Positions 23,495 to 36,379 of a stretch of DNA of 64,000 nucleotides are shown piece after piece. Each line of letters starts with the position of its first letter. Position 1 is the stretch's first letter. Origin of the DNA: Dipteris shenzhenensis (lineage: Eukaryota; Polypodiophyta; Polypodiopsida; Gleicheniales); assembly GCA_047967505.1 (NCBI GenBank), contig CM106538.1; one strand, 5' to 3'. The notes below the pieces were generated by a model, which saw only the letters and a program-made list of their open reading frames with translations, was not told the origin of the DNA and did no database searches. The translations under genes were made by a program, and so were the position numbers.

Positions 23495-24348
23495 ATGGCT
23501 ACCTTTAAGATAGACAAGTTCAATGGCCAAGGTTTTGACACTTAGCAAATGAAAATCAAATTTGTGCTTATAAAAGAGAATTTGTGGACTTGGTCAAGTC
23601 AGGGAATCAATCATCTCAAGCAGTGAATCCAGCACAACCAAAGGTAAAGGGAAGGCAAGTGACTCTTCTTCAACTACACCTGCAGATGCTAAAAGGATAG
23701 AGAAAGCTTACGCAATAATTGCATATGGTTTGGGAGATGATTATGTGCATCATATTTCATATTTGTAATCCCCTTTTGAGGCCTGGCATAAGCTAGATGT
23801 GTTATTTGGTGCTAGCTCTCATACTTCTAAGTTCAAAATTAAGTTCTTTGAACTTAAGATGGATGGAGACAATGTTGCAGCTCATGTTAAAACTTTGAGG
23901 AGTCTTATGACACAATTGGCCTGAATCAACTCTCCAGTTATTGAAGATGATGCTATGGCTATGTTCTTAAAGAGTACGCCTCAAGACTATGATTATGTTG
24001 TGACTACTTTGAAGAATCTTCCCCAACCCACACTAGAGGGCATCATCAGTGCTTTACAAGAGGAAGAGAGAAAGAACACTTCAAGAATGGGTGAAGTATA
24101 CACACCAGCATTTGCACTAAAGTTTTCATCAAAGAGCAAGCACAAGGCATGCAAGCATTGTGGAAAGACCAATCATCTTGAAAAAGATTGCTTCATGATC
24201 CATCCTTGTACTTATTGTGGCAAGAATAATCATTCAAAGAAGTTTTGCAATGAGAAGAAGAAAAACATGACAAATCTGGTTGAAGAGAGAACTCCATCAA
24301 CAAATGAAGAATCAGAGTTTGTGGTAGAAGAAAAAGACTATGCCTTTT
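23495..24348 (+). pseudogene. copia Gag relic with two CCHC zinc knuckles
   Basis: Begins MATFKIDKFNGQGFDT and, after a TAG in place of the usual Trp codon, continues QMKIKFVLIKENLWTW, characteristic of the UBN2-type copia Gag family. Several frame breaks follow. The last open part (23955-24348) contains two knuckles in series, CKHCGKTNHLEKDC and CTYCGKNNHSKKFC, both C-x2-C-x4-H-x4-C. Pol is absent: the frame ends with EEKDYAF and a TGA, then non-coding sequence leads directly to a polypurine tract. An internally deleted element is the simplest reading. Confidence 0.85.
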
Positions 24349-24635
24349 GAGCACTTTTCTTTTGAACTTTATTTATCATCACTTGGTCAAATTTTGAGGT
24401 TCTCTGCCTAGAATAGTACTCCAAAAAGGATGTTATGTGTTTTGTCTTTTGTAAATCACCTCTGGTCACCATATGATGTAGGCCATGTGATATGTGTTTG
24501 GTCTATCCCATTTTTGTACACCTTGACCTTTGGGCACCTTTGTAAGCATGAGATCCTAGCCCCATAGATTTACATGAGATGGCATGAGAAAGTATGTGAC
24601 TAGATGTATCCTTGACATAGCAAGAGGCAAACCCT

Positions 24636-24705
24636 TGAGGGGGGTATGTTGGGATAAATGTGATCAAGAGCTTGCTCTAAGGTGCATGTGTGCATCTAGG
24701 GGAGT

Positions 24706-24746
<41 letters not shown>

Positions 24747-25020
24747 TAAAAGCACACCTAGTGCTATGAGGTGTCAGACCATGACACAAGTGACGATGTT
24801 CCCCCCACATGGGAGGTTCCTTTGATTTAGGCTGTTCCTATGATGTAGGGGATAATTGCCACTGATGTAGGGGAGGTGCCTATGATCTAGGACACCTTTC
24901 TCTCCACTCTATATAAGGGAGGTTCTCCCTTTATTTCAATACACATGCTTTTGGCTTCACTTGTGCTCTTCCTTTGTGTCATCATGAATCTCTTATATCC
25001 CGCCCATCTCTTCAAGATGG
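24636..25020 (+). repeat. candidate 3' LTR of the copia relic
   Basis: A purine tract (TTGAGGGGGGTA, ~24634-24648) precedes TGTTGGGATAAATG, the usual form of a copia LTR start. A TATA-like CTCTATATAAGGG lies near 24907. The right end is not defined, because no second LTR copy is in the window. Confidence 0.5.
24709..24744. repeat. (GT)n microsatellite
   Basis: About 18 GT units inside the candidate LTR. Confidence 0.93.
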
Positions 25021-26109
25021 TCTAAGTACAATCACGTTACAAGTCAACAAAGAGCTAATTAATAAACATGAGGCATTACTTAATCCAGAAAACCATGTTC
25101 GGGGATTGAAAATTTATAGATTAGTACTAAGAAGTTAGAATGGGAGAAAGGGTAATTCTTCTCAAACAAACAAAAGACTGTCTAGAAACATTAGTTTTTT
25201 TAGAAGAGCATGGGCAAGGTTCCTCGTACCTTGATGGAAAAGAAATCGGTAGCCTACAAGGGCAAGAATGAAGTTTATTGGCTTACAATTTTCACCAAGA
25301 AATTTTTAATCCAAGTACAAACCCATGCCTCTAGCTAGACACACTACAAGCTTGCTACTCATCTGTTGTGTGTTCTGTGACATAGGCTGTTTACTCAAAA
25401 CATAGATTCTTGGCCATCATGCTTTAGCCATTTAATGCCACCTAAGACCCACATTGACAATAAGACTAACAAAGAGATGATATCACTCTCAAGTGAAAAA
25501 GGATTGGTTCCAACCACAAAGTCTCTCTTCCTTACCACTACCACCCTATGCACGTTTTTTGCTTTGGGGTGTTCGTGCATACAAAATTGCTATGTAGAGA
25601 ATGCCATTTGCCATTGCCCAGGTCATGGAAAAATCAAATGTGCCTGCCTGCTACACCTATCTATGATGAGAAAGTAGATGTTGCAGCTCAATATGCCATT
25701 TGGCACAAGATGCAAAAGGCAAGGAGCTCAAATTGAAGAAGGCGAAGACCAAGCCTGATTACGAAAGAGGAAAAGGAGCCTGAAGGGAGGAACCAACCCC
25801 CTTCAAGAAAGGAGAAAGAAGGGATGAGCCTGTAACTAGGAAGCTCAAATCAAGGAAAGAGGAAGCGGCATGAATGGAGGGGCCGAGCCCCTACAGGAAG
25901 GAACCAGCCCCATTCTGGAAAGGAGTAAGGAGGGCCGAGCCTACAATCAGGGAGCTCAACAAAGAGTCCTTGAGATGTAATTTGAAGGAAAGGAGTCTTT
26001 GAGATGTAATCTATGTAATCTGTGTGTAATCTATTGAATTCTTAATCTTCTCTAGAGTTTACTTGGGCAATGTTTTCTTAGCTATGTGACTGGATAGTGT
26101 CCTTAGGAC
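25021..26109. other. anonymous DNA with purine-rich imperfect repeats at 25740-25980
   Basis: The 25740-25980 part repeats words such as GGAACCAACCCCCTTC / GGAACCAGCCCCATTC and AGGGCCGAGCC, an irregular minisatellite. No coding domain recognised. Confidence 0.4.
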
Positions 26110-26390
26110 CATAATGTGAGACGAAAGATTTCAATTTAACAACTAATGTGAGATGAAAGATTTTGATTAGATCACTTATGTGAGACTGAAAGATTTTGAT
26201 TAGTCAACTAATGTGAGACAAAAGATTTCAATTAGACAACTAATGTGAGATGAAAGATTTCGTTTAGACAACTAACATGAGACTAAAGAATAAGAAGGTC
26301 GAGCTTAATGAACTCAAAGATTTTGATTAGACAACTAACATGATACTGAAGAATGAGAAGGTCGGGCTCAATGAACTCTCTCCCTATTTA
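26110..26390. repeat. tandem repeat, ~35-40-bp unit
   Basis: About seven imperfect copies of a unit resembling CAACTAATGTGAGATGAAAG plus ATTTTGATTAGA. The last two copies contain an extra GAATGAGAAGGTCG-like insert. Confidence 0.85.
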
Positions 26391-29300
26391 ACTACAGTGC
26401 AGACACAACTAAGAGCCCATTATAAAATCTAGCCCCAAAACTCTGTACACCAATCCACCTACTATGAATCTATGGCATACCCAAGACTTTGAAATGCTTT
26501 TGTTCTATCTGAAAATGATGTTGGATGACCTCCTCATAGAAATAAACCCAGAGAAGGAGGAAAATAGCAAGAAGGACATGCTTTGATTGTGGGTGTATTA
26601 CTTGGAGTCGGCACAAATGGTGAATATTAATTTCCTTGACTATTATTTTTCATGCTCCTTTAAGGTACTTGTCATGCTTATGATGTGGATTTCTTTTGGC
26701 AAGACATGATAGAGGCGTGAAGATGTATAGAGAGCAAAGAACAGGATGAAGAGGACCCCCAGTGAAAGAAGGAGTTACTATGGGCATACAAGTTGGTAGA
26801 GTCAAACAAGCAGTGTGTAATCCTAGTGTGTGAAGAGGTCTACCATTGTGCATCAAATTGGCCTAAAGAGTTGGGAGATGCTTGCTATAGAGAGACTGAT
26901 AAGATAGTTGGGAGTCTGGAATTTCTTTGAGCCGCAAAATGTCGTCGTATTTTGAAAAAATAAAAATCTTGTAGACATTTCTTGGACTTGTGGACTTTCT
27001 CATGGTGCTCATAATACCTGCTTTTGTGTAGACTTGCTTCCATGTTAGTACTTAAATATTATAAGTTAGCCCGATGGTTGAAATCTGATGGTTAACGATG
27101 ACCAGTCAAAAGGGGACTATTTTAGTATAGCATTGTGTAACGAATTTTAGGAAAGCACGGTAGTAGTGTAGGGATAGCACGATAGTAGTGCAAGATAAGT
27201 GATCACCAACATAGTGGTTGGTTGCACTAGGATATTAACAGCCACCAGCACAATGGTTTGCTTCTATTATTACAAGATGAATGGATTTGTGGATGTGTGG
27301 ATTTGTTATGGGAAACTAGCACCGTAATTTTTGGGATATACTAAAAACAAGCATGGGATTTTCAAAAACAATTTAATAAAACCAACATGGTGCTTGTTTG
27401 GGATACACTAAAAAGAAGCATAGTCTCAAATACAAATTCCAGTTTCTAGGACAAGTGGAATATTGTTTCCTTGCAATGAGACTACATTTTCTTAGTACTA
27501 TCTCAGTCGTCCTCGTCCACCACTCCAAGACACCCCAAGATGTGCTCATGCGTGCCTACATCCAATTTAAAGACACTCTTGTCCTTCTTTTGTTGTGGCA
27601 CAAGTTGCATCTGGAACTTAATAGCTCTTACTAGATGAGAGTACACACATGTTTGTGGACTCTTATGTAGCAGTTCGTAATTGCAGCCTCTCTTGGATGT
27701 TTTTTTGTACCAAAAAGCTCCAACTACTACATCCGACTTCTCATAGGTTGTTCCCCAATTATCCTTAAATGTCTCCTCAACCTTGTGCTTAGGTTTTGTG
27801 CACTACAATAGAAAGTATGGGTCATCTTCCTTGTTCTCCCTAGATGCTACAGCAACTGCAAAGTTATCCCCCTCTTCTAGATAATTAGTGAGGTCATCAA
27901 GACTCTCCCCAAACTATGGCGATTCATTTGTCTCTCCATTGTTTGTCACTCCATCTAAACATAGAGGAAAAACTTGAGCTCAACTTGAGCTCACTCCCAT
28001 GTCTTCACAATTGCAATGTTCTCATAATCGTCACAATCCCCTATGATGCATGCACTATAAAAATAAGAAAGTTTTTTTGTTTTAATCAGTTGGTTGTTTA
28101 AAAAACCCCCTATGTTGTGTAGACCACGAACTCCTTTAATTTTCTCACAATCGTGCCGGTTCCTCCTTTGCACTTCATCCACTTTCACTTCATGGAACAC
28201 TCTGTGTACTACAGTATTCTTAAGGCTTTGTTTACTATATGTTTAAAAATGTGCGCTGATGGAGAGGTTGGCTGTAAGCCATGTTACAACATCATGGACA
28301 GGACATGAAAGGATATTGAATCCCTGACAATGTCAAGAAAGTACACAAGAATGTTGCTTTCTCAACTTTAGACATTGTTTTGTTGTTTATTTATAACCTT
28401 TAGTTGCAACTCATCCCCACCCTAAAAAACAACATCAGCACAATGAAAATACAAAAAATATAATTTGCCCAATAAACGATAAATTTAGGAAATTTTATTA
28501 GCAGATATGCCACATAAGCCGAGACCACAAAGGTTGAGATATATTTCCATAGGCCGAGACCACAAAGTTTTCATGTTCCACTACACCTTAAGCAACTCTT
28601 TGATCCACTACTATGGAAAAATATACCTTACTTTTGGTTATAATGAGTTGGGTTTTTTATTGTTTATCAACAACTCTGGTAACTCCCAAAAAAAGGACAA
28701 AAGGATAAAAGAGGATAGTTGCATATTTGTTTTGAAAAATAATTTTGGTAACTTGTCACCTTTATATTGGTAAGCTTCTCTACTTAGGATGCTTGTTAAA
28801 TTTTTAGCATTAATTCATTGTGGTTTTGGCACTGCAATATACTAGCATCAATGCAATACTTAGGTTGGTCCTACTTATAGTTGCCTTGGATGGATCTTTA
28901 ATCATTAAAATACTATTTGAAAAATGGAGTATGTTGGATTGGAATGGTTGGGGATTAGAAGTAAACATTGATTTGGTTCAAACACACAATAGTATGGCCA
29001 TTATGAGATAACAAAAATCTCATGACTAATTGAGGGCTTGACTTGTTGTAAAGCAGGTAGCTTCTTGGCACCAAGACTTAAGGGACCTTGGCTATATTGA
29101 GCCCCTACTAGCCCCTTCTCTTAGCTATGAGGCCTTCATGACAATGTTAAACAAAAAGGTCCATGATGTTATCATTGCTTGATATAGACTTGCAACAGCT
29201 AAGGGACAAACTTGATTCAATAAAGCTATTGGTTATATAGTTATCCTTTAAAGATTAGTGCAGAATTTTGGTAATTGGAAGAGGCAACATCGAGAAAACA

Positions 29301-30705
29301 ATAAGCATCATTAAGCAACTAGCTGCATCCTTGGATCAGCGTATGGAGGATGATAGCAATGCCTTAATGGACTTGGTAGAGAAATCTTTGGAGACTATCA
29401 GGAACCTCTATGTGTACCCCAAACTCCCCCCTCCAAATGAACCACTCTCACCATATAATCTTGGGTTAAAGTGTTTCTTTGTTCTGGAGGCTTCTTCTTC
29501 CAATCTATTACAACATCATTTTTGTGACATGGAAGGCCTCTCTAATGAGGTGCAAGAAGCAATATTTTTAGATAGACTAATGACTACAACAATAACACTA
29601 AGGAAAAACTGTACTCAACTTATACAAATCCCTTCTTTTCACCTTAAGTGTTGGAAGTAGAACTCATGGCTTATGATAATAGGACTTCGGAACTCCATGA
29701 TATGAACCTTTTGGCACCATTTTCTCATGACACTTGAGCGTTTTAGCATATTTAGTGGATTTAGCAAAGAATTCAAAGCATAACCTAAAAGAGCAATGCA
29801 TAATTTTTATATTTGCATTATGCATAACTAAGTTTTGACAAGCTTCTTTTCTATGACAGCTTTTGCTACTGGCAGGTGCCACTCACCTGTAGGAGTCTTT
29901 AGTAGATGTAAGAGCTGAATTTCAAATATAGAAAACCAAACTCCTAAATATTTGAATGACAGCTTCAATGTGGGCAAACCATACTTGAAATGTAGATGTT
30001 TGGAAGAGAGGATGAACTACAGAGCCCATGCCCTTAGGGAGGATGACCATGCAATTCAGTACATTGCTAATAATCTTTCGGCTTTCTTTCCAAACCACTG
30101 CTTCAAATAATCTTTCAACTCTTGAAAGTCCCATGACGGTGCAATTATGCAAAGCTTCACTTAATTTGCACTACATGAGGGAAATGGTGCTCATAGCTAT
30201 AAAGAACCCTGAAAAAATCCACAAGCTCCATTTCTCCCACAACCTTCCCAAGGGGTGACTTCTTATGGTGAACTCATGCTGAGATCTCCAAAATGCAGCC
30301 AATGAAGGTATTTGGTCCAACAAAGAGGGCAAGGTTTGCTGGATGCACTGGGATGACTCAAGGATGTGCACATGGTATCCCATACCTCTCGAGTTGCCAT
30401 AGTACTAGTAGATTGATTGATTGGCAACCTTCATTGTAGAGCTCGGTCCACTTGGATAGCCCAGCATACTAAAGTCTCAAGGGGAGGGAAATCCTTATTC
30501 ATCCCTGCATCACTAGAATTGTGCCTACGTGCCCAAAATATGGCAGATCATGCTTGCTAGATGCCATCACCCGATCAATTACTCTTCCCCTGGATTCACA
30601 CTATCAATAGTAATGAAATATTTCAAGCATAAGATAACCTTGGAATTAATCACCACAATCAATCAACCTTTCAGTATTATAACAACACAAAATCAATAAA
30701 TTATA
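26391..30705. other. long anonymous stretch, no supported gene
   Basis: AT-rich DNA with scattered ORFs. The longest plausible frame is 29268-29660 (plus, 130 codons), with charged, helical-looking composition but no family I recognise. 28507-28773 is another orphan frame and includes a short duplication of GCCGAGACCACAAAG (28518 and 28553). Old retrotransposon sequence is likely but not shown. Confidence 0.3.
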
Positions 30706-30925
30706 GGTGAATGGTGCACACATGCGACACATACCATCTCATGGTGCACTTGATGCTACACGTGAATAAAATCAAATGGATGGTGCACACATGCTACACA
30801 TATCGTCATCGCGTAAGTGGTGCACACAATGCTACACACCCATACAACTGCAGCCATATATCCAACCATGTAGGAGCACACATGCATCACTATGGAACAA
30901 TGAGCACACATGCATCAGCTACGTG
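30706..30925. repeat. irregular minisatellite built on GGTGCACACATGC
   Basis: GGTGCACACATGCGACACATA, GGTGCACACATGCTACACATA, GGTGCACACAATGCTACACA, GAGCACACATGCATCA and variants recur six or seven times with irregular spacing. Confidence 0.7.
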
Positions 30926-32620
30926 ACAAAAATGCTGGATCTCACTAAACTAAATACTAAAGGATTAAATTAATGGGATAATTCCAATTCTCATGATAAT
31001 CCTTCACTACTCAAAGCTCTTGAGGGAGTACGAGTCCATCCTTTATTCCATCCTATGTGATTTTGGGATAGTATTAGAGTCCCCATGAAGTTTAGTAGCC
31101 TTGGTTGTTGTAAAGGATGATGGGGTGACTCAAGTCAATACGATTGTAGAGAGTTGAGAGTCCCAATCTGAGTAGATTTTCCTTGAGACCCTTGATTGGG
31201 AGAGTTGCGTCAAAGGGTTGAGGTCTCTTGATTACTAGGCCAGTGTTTAATGTAGACAGGTAGGTCATTAAGCATAAGCTTGACCTAGGGGGCAAGGATG
31301 GGCTCCCCCTCCTCAGACTAAATAGGAGTAGCACAGAGAGCCTCAAGTGGGTAGAGCTTAGCATCCTCCTAGTCCACAACAAAATTCCTAGAACACCTGG
31401 GTGGATCCCTCCAAGGGGATATGGACTAAAGTGGAAAGGAAGAAATCTATCAAAAGGCTGTGAAGAACCATAGGTAGCATGCTAGACTCAAACAACGAGT
31501 GCCACTAGAGTAAGCAATAGCATCGGCACTACAGAGGGAGAGTCCAGATGACTCCCCCTTAGGATATCCCTAGACTCTTGAAGGCAAGGTATTCTTTGAC
31601 CTTCCAATGGACCCACCAGAGGTAGAGGTCCAAAGTTCTCAAGCTTCTGCACCACAATAGGCATTCTAATGAGGCCATAGCTATACCACCTCCCACAGTC
31701 CCTTAAATACCTCTCTATTTCCCCTCCCCTCCTCCTTCCTCCGTGCCCTAGCCCCCTCTCACTACAGTCACCCTCAACCCTCCCTCCTCATCTCTGGCTC
31801 CCCCTTGCCCCCCCGCCCCATTGCAATGGTCCCACCTTCCTCCTCTTCTCACACCCCCCTTCTAAAGTCTTAACCTTTACAATGCCTAAGTCTTTGAGCA
31901 AAAAAAAGATGGATAATTTCTCCTCTCAGCCTCAATCTTCCATCAAATCTTGGCCCTCTGATGGTATAGGACATAGCAGGTGAAGGAAAATGGCTCATTT
32001 TCTTAGCTTCTTGATCCAAGGCCTCATTTCATGAATTTTGGAAGCCTAGTCCCTAGAATTACCTCAATGTTCCAAATGATTAGCCCCACACCCTCAAGAT
32101 GGTGGTAGTGATCTTGCATCCCCAAAAAGGGGTACCATCTACCCACCCATTTTGGGCTTCAACTTTGCTACTCTAGAGGAGAGAGAAGTGAACTTTAGTA
32201 TTAATTGATCTCAAGACAAGAGATTACATCTTCAATATGATGGAGGAGTGGCTGGGAGGGTAGGGAGTTGTGGATTACATATGGCAACATGGCCATCTAC
32301 GAGTTAGGTTTCTTGACATTATATAGACATGGATTGGGCCTAGCAATAGCAATGCTGGTGGTAGCGCCAAAGGTTTAGCTCTCTCATGTTACACATTAGA
32401 TGTTATAGTAGTGTGATAGCAGATGTTTCCTTCATGATGCATTGGGCTCAGAAGGTATGCATTAAGCTAATCATGCCTTTAACATGCCGTTGAATGGACA
32501 AGGATTATTCCCCTTCCAAAATCCCTTTAAAGTCACATAAATCTAGTGTTGTCATGTAGGCTCCAACCCATATGAGGGCCTTTTTCTCCACACCCCCTCC
32601 TTCACATGAGTTGGATCATG

Positions 32621-33110
32621 GTGAGTTGGAACGTGCATGGGCTCCATGATCCTAGACAATAGCAACCAAGAGTTAGAAAGGGCAATGGTAGGATGGTTAG
32701 TGAAATTTCTATTGGTCCAAAAGCACATGTTCTCAGCATTGGATATTAGCCAACAATGTCACATGCCTTTGCGAAGGGACACAAAAGTTTGGTCCCCTAT
32801 AATAGGAGGGAATGGAGGGGTTTGCATTTTCATCTCCTAAGTAGTGGCCCCATACATGTTTAATCTGGGTGAGCTTATCATAAGACAAGCATTTTGGATG
32901 GGCCTCCAAGTGGGTGAAGCAATGATTGAGATCATGGATGTGTGCGTTGTGGCTTGTAGGTAGCACCACCTGGCCTTTTGGAGGCAAGTGTTGAAAAAGT
33001 GCCTCCCAGATGTTTTGACTCTTGGATTATTGGAGGTGCTAGAAATAGTCTCCCAAACACCATCCTCTGGGAGAGGTGGTGGGCGTGGATGGGAGGGCTG
33101 AACTACGTCA
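32621..33110 (+). pseudogene. LINE endonuclease (EEP) remnant, copy 1
   Basis: VSWNVHGLHDP at 32621 is the N-terminal motif of LINE apurinic-type endonucleases, which nick the target DNA. A KAHVLS-like segment corresponds to the QEHMFS segment (catalytic Glu) of copy 2, and later text matches copy 2 in patches. It is disrupted by stops and frame changes. Confidence 0.65.
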
Positions 33111-33149
33111 TGAACCTCAATCTAGGAAACTTGTTGTGTATCCTGTAAG

Positions 33150-33470
33150 CTAGCATGATAGGGTTGATCCCAAAGGTGTAACCTCCCTTAGTGAGCCAAG
33201 CCACTTTAAATCCATTGGCAACAATCTTGAAGGATGCTAGCCATATCTATTGTGTGATAGGGCAGCCCCAAAGAAAATGCAAGATCGTCTCTAGAACTCC
33301 ATCCATATAGCCAGTGCATCTGCCATCTATCCTCATCTACTCCAGCCATGGGCCAATGGGTAGGCCTCCATGCGCCAATAGCCAAAAGGAATAGGAAATT
33401 TTCCTTGGGCGCAAACTCGTCCAAAAGTAGGGCCAAAAGCGGCCTATGACACACAGTGAGATATCTATGC
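33150..33470 (-). pseudogene. LINE C-terminal zf-RVT-like segment, antisense inside copy 1
   Basis: On the minus strand the text reads like the zinc-binding C-terminus of plant LINE polyproteins: LHFLWGCPITQ, IWLASFKIVANGFKVAWL and TKGGYTFGINPIMLAYRIHN. The surrounding LINE reads on the plus strand, so either an internal inversion or an independent antisense fragment is present, and it replaces the RT core. Confidence 0.5.
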
Positions 33471-33529
33471 TAATATTGGCATTGACATTTTAGTAGAGTA
33501 GTAGATGGGCCAAGTATTGGAAACCATAC

Positions 33530-34130
33530 AGTGCAAGCCTTTCTATTGGAACTCGACTAAAGTTCCTCTAATAGGTAGGGCCCGTGTGGTTAATCAAGTC
33601 CTACTAAAAATGGCATGGTACATACTTGGTACATATCCTCATGCTAGTGTTTCCACAAGGTGTGCAAAGGGTGCATGGGCATCTAGAAAACTCTTTGTGA
33701 GCAAGGTCAGATGGTATGAGAAACACTAGAGCTAGGGTTGCTTTGGGAGATGGTGATCCTACCATATTCATAGGGAGGACTTGGTATCATCAACCCAAAG
33801 ATGCATAACAGAGTCTTTTTGGGCAAGCTAGTGATACAAGGTCTCACCCTAGGCTTTGAGCCCTAGAAGCACTTTCTCTTGGAGGGCTTTCTAGGAACAC
33901 CCTCACACAGGAGGACATTGAAAATGATCCTATAGATGGATTTTCTCAAAGTCTCCCCTCACAGGAAAGGGCTCCCCCTTGATGCAGCACCTTCACACGG
34001 CTTGGTAATGTTTGTCTAATAGACTCATTCGGGCCAACACTTTATGCTTGGAGGAGTTTGAGAGGTAGCCACTCATTTGGAACTCAAAGAAGGACACCAA
34101 AAGGGATGTATAGTAGGGAAGTAGACACAA
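33530..34130 (+). pseudogene. LINE RT thumb/C-terminal region, copy 1
   Basis: Matches 63220-63830 of copy 2 over several hundred bases (for example GGGCAAGCTAGTGATACAAG versus GGCAAGTTGGTTGTTTGTGG, and AAAGGGCTCCCCCTTGATG versus AAGGGTTCCCCCTTGATG). Heavily interrupted. Confidence 0.65.
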
Positions 34131-35300
34131 ATTGGTTGCGCACAATGGGATAGTGGCCTAGCTATGTACTTTGGGACTTGGAGATGCCTTCACTCGAAGG
34201 TAGAGGTGCAAGAGTAGGCACTTTCTCATTCAAAGGGGGCAAGCACATGAATGACAGAGGTTAAGGCCATGATCCAAGAGGTTTGGTCAAAGGGATTGCA
34301 TAGCCCCTCCATCACCTCTAGTACAGGTAGTTCTCAAGGGTTGCAGTGCGTCTAAGGATTCAGTTTGTGTGGGAGTACCTCAACTTCTACCATTGTAAGG
34401 TTTATAGAGTAGCACATAGGGGGACTGATCTAGTCATATTACAAGAGACCTCAATGTGAATGGGGTTTTGGAGTCACTAAAGTGGTAGATGGTGAGAGTG
34501 GTAGGATGCTCGGATAAGAACTAGACCATTGACTCAGTTTCAGTTTTGGCAAGGCAAGAGGGAGCAAGGTGGCACCTTGGGAGTGATGGTCTCTTACATA
34601 GATTCAATGGATCTAGGGGAGTGTTTTCACCAGTTTGCATAGGGCACTTGGATAGAGTTTAGGAGGTGCCCTTTTTCTCCTAAACCACTTGGAGTAGTCA
34701 GAATGTGCAGTTGGAAGCATAAGCCTAGTCCCTGAGCGACATTGGTTGAAGCAAAATGTTCATTTAGTGGTAATTTGTCATTTTTGGTCTTGTTTGTAGA
34801 CTAGCATTAGGCCCTAAAAGATTCTTACTTCTTCTAGTTGGAGCAAATGTCAATGGATGGTGGATGCCTTCATTATGCTGAGAGAGTTTTGGATACAATC
34901 TCACATTGACTTTGGGGGCTCGCTAATAGTGCTAAGGGATATGATTGGGATCCCTCTCGATTGTGGCCAGAATGCAAAGTATGCAGTGAGATTTCAGTGG
35001 GGGGATGGTTGCATGGATGGTAGAGGGAGGACATGCCTTCTCCATTGACCCAAACTTCCCATCCTTTAGCATTTAGAGCCAACATATTGATAGGATAGAG
35101 GCATATGACATTACTCTCCCTCTCGTTTATGCCCTCGCCTTCTCCAAAGGATAACATTTGGGAGAGGGTGCCCAGAATCATTACTTAGAACATTTGGGTT
35201 GCCCATTGTAGTTTTGTGATAGGAGGGCATCAACTTCTCCCAACAACCACCCCCATCACCATCTGACAAGATATCATATACATCATGCATGCCATATGGG

Positions 35301-36379
35301 AGCATGGGACTCTAGGTTCTAGAGTGATCACGAAAAGGCAAGAGCATCTCTGCAAGTTTTGGCCTATCAATATATTTTATATCATCACCCAAGAGGTATT
35401 TGTTGGTATTATAGACCTAATCTTTGGTTGTTAGCCCTTGTTCGAGAGATTCCCTAGGTAGCATGCTGGGTTCTCCATAAATAAGCTAGTCTTTAAAATT
35501 GATTCTCAAGTTTTAATATAATTTTTTTCCTATAAAAAAGAGTACATTGAATTTCCAAAATTATATGAATGGCTTTCATTAATAAGAACACAAATGCTAT
35601 GTTACAAACCATCTCCATTTTCTACCTTGAAAGGAGAAGCAAGCTTTTGAATTAAATAGTCAAAATGCAACCTCATGAAAGACTCCAAAATTCATAGAAA
35701 TTTGCTAATTCAGCACTCACAATTAGCAAATTAATGGCTTTTTATATCTACAATTCTCTCATTTAGCCCATATAATGATTAAGAATATTAATGCAATAAT
35801 TTATCTAATGGTAAGAATATCATAGAAATTCACTATTCGAGTGTCTTGGCATGCATAACTAAAGCATGAATAGTATTGGAGTACATTATATTGTGAGTTT
35901 ACTTTCCATTTCAATGGAAGAAAATGCATACTCATTGCTATTGCATAGGCCATGGTTGAAAATTGCCAAGGTACTTCATTATTGGGGCACTAAAATAATG
36001 ACCATTAAGATAGGTGAGAGAAGTCCAAATTCCCACTAATCCGTGCAAAGTATTGAGCAATTATTTCCCAAGGATCTAGAAGCCAAGGATTAATTCCTGC
36101 AAGATATGGAAACCAGGGTGATGGAGATGCAAATATCCATAGGAGATATATATATCTTCCAACTAGTAGCTAGAATCAAACAAAAGATAAAAGAAGACAA
36201 GCCGTTAGAACAACAAGGTCTCTATCTAAGCCACTTTATCAAGGACATAACTAAAGAGTGGCAGCTGGGCACTAGGCTTGGTATAAAGCACCTAGTTCCT
36301 AAGCCAACTCAAGAGCTTAATTTGGGAACAATCAAGAAACCACACATAGTGGTGGTAAGTGCACATTTTCTTGATAATC
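35301..36379. other. anonymous AT-rich DNA
   Basis: No repeats or domains recognised. The frame at 36106-36405 (plus, 99 codons) partly overlaps the antisense gypsy relic and is probably not a gene. Confidence 0.3.

Larger units (their letters stand above)
31110..35300 (+). mobile_element. old LINE (non-LTR retrotransposon), copy 1
   Basis: Parallel to the LINE at 59679-64000 in the same orientation. Examples: 31180-31260 matches 59790-59880 (ORF1), 32621 VSWNVHGLHDP matches 61332 VSWNVQGLHDH (endonuclease), 33535-33650 and 33760-34010 match 63220-63310 and 63440-63690 (RT C-terminal region), and 34125 matches 63808. This copy has many more stops and many C-to-T or G-to-A differences, and lacks the RT centre. 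Both ends are approximate. Confidence 0.75.
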
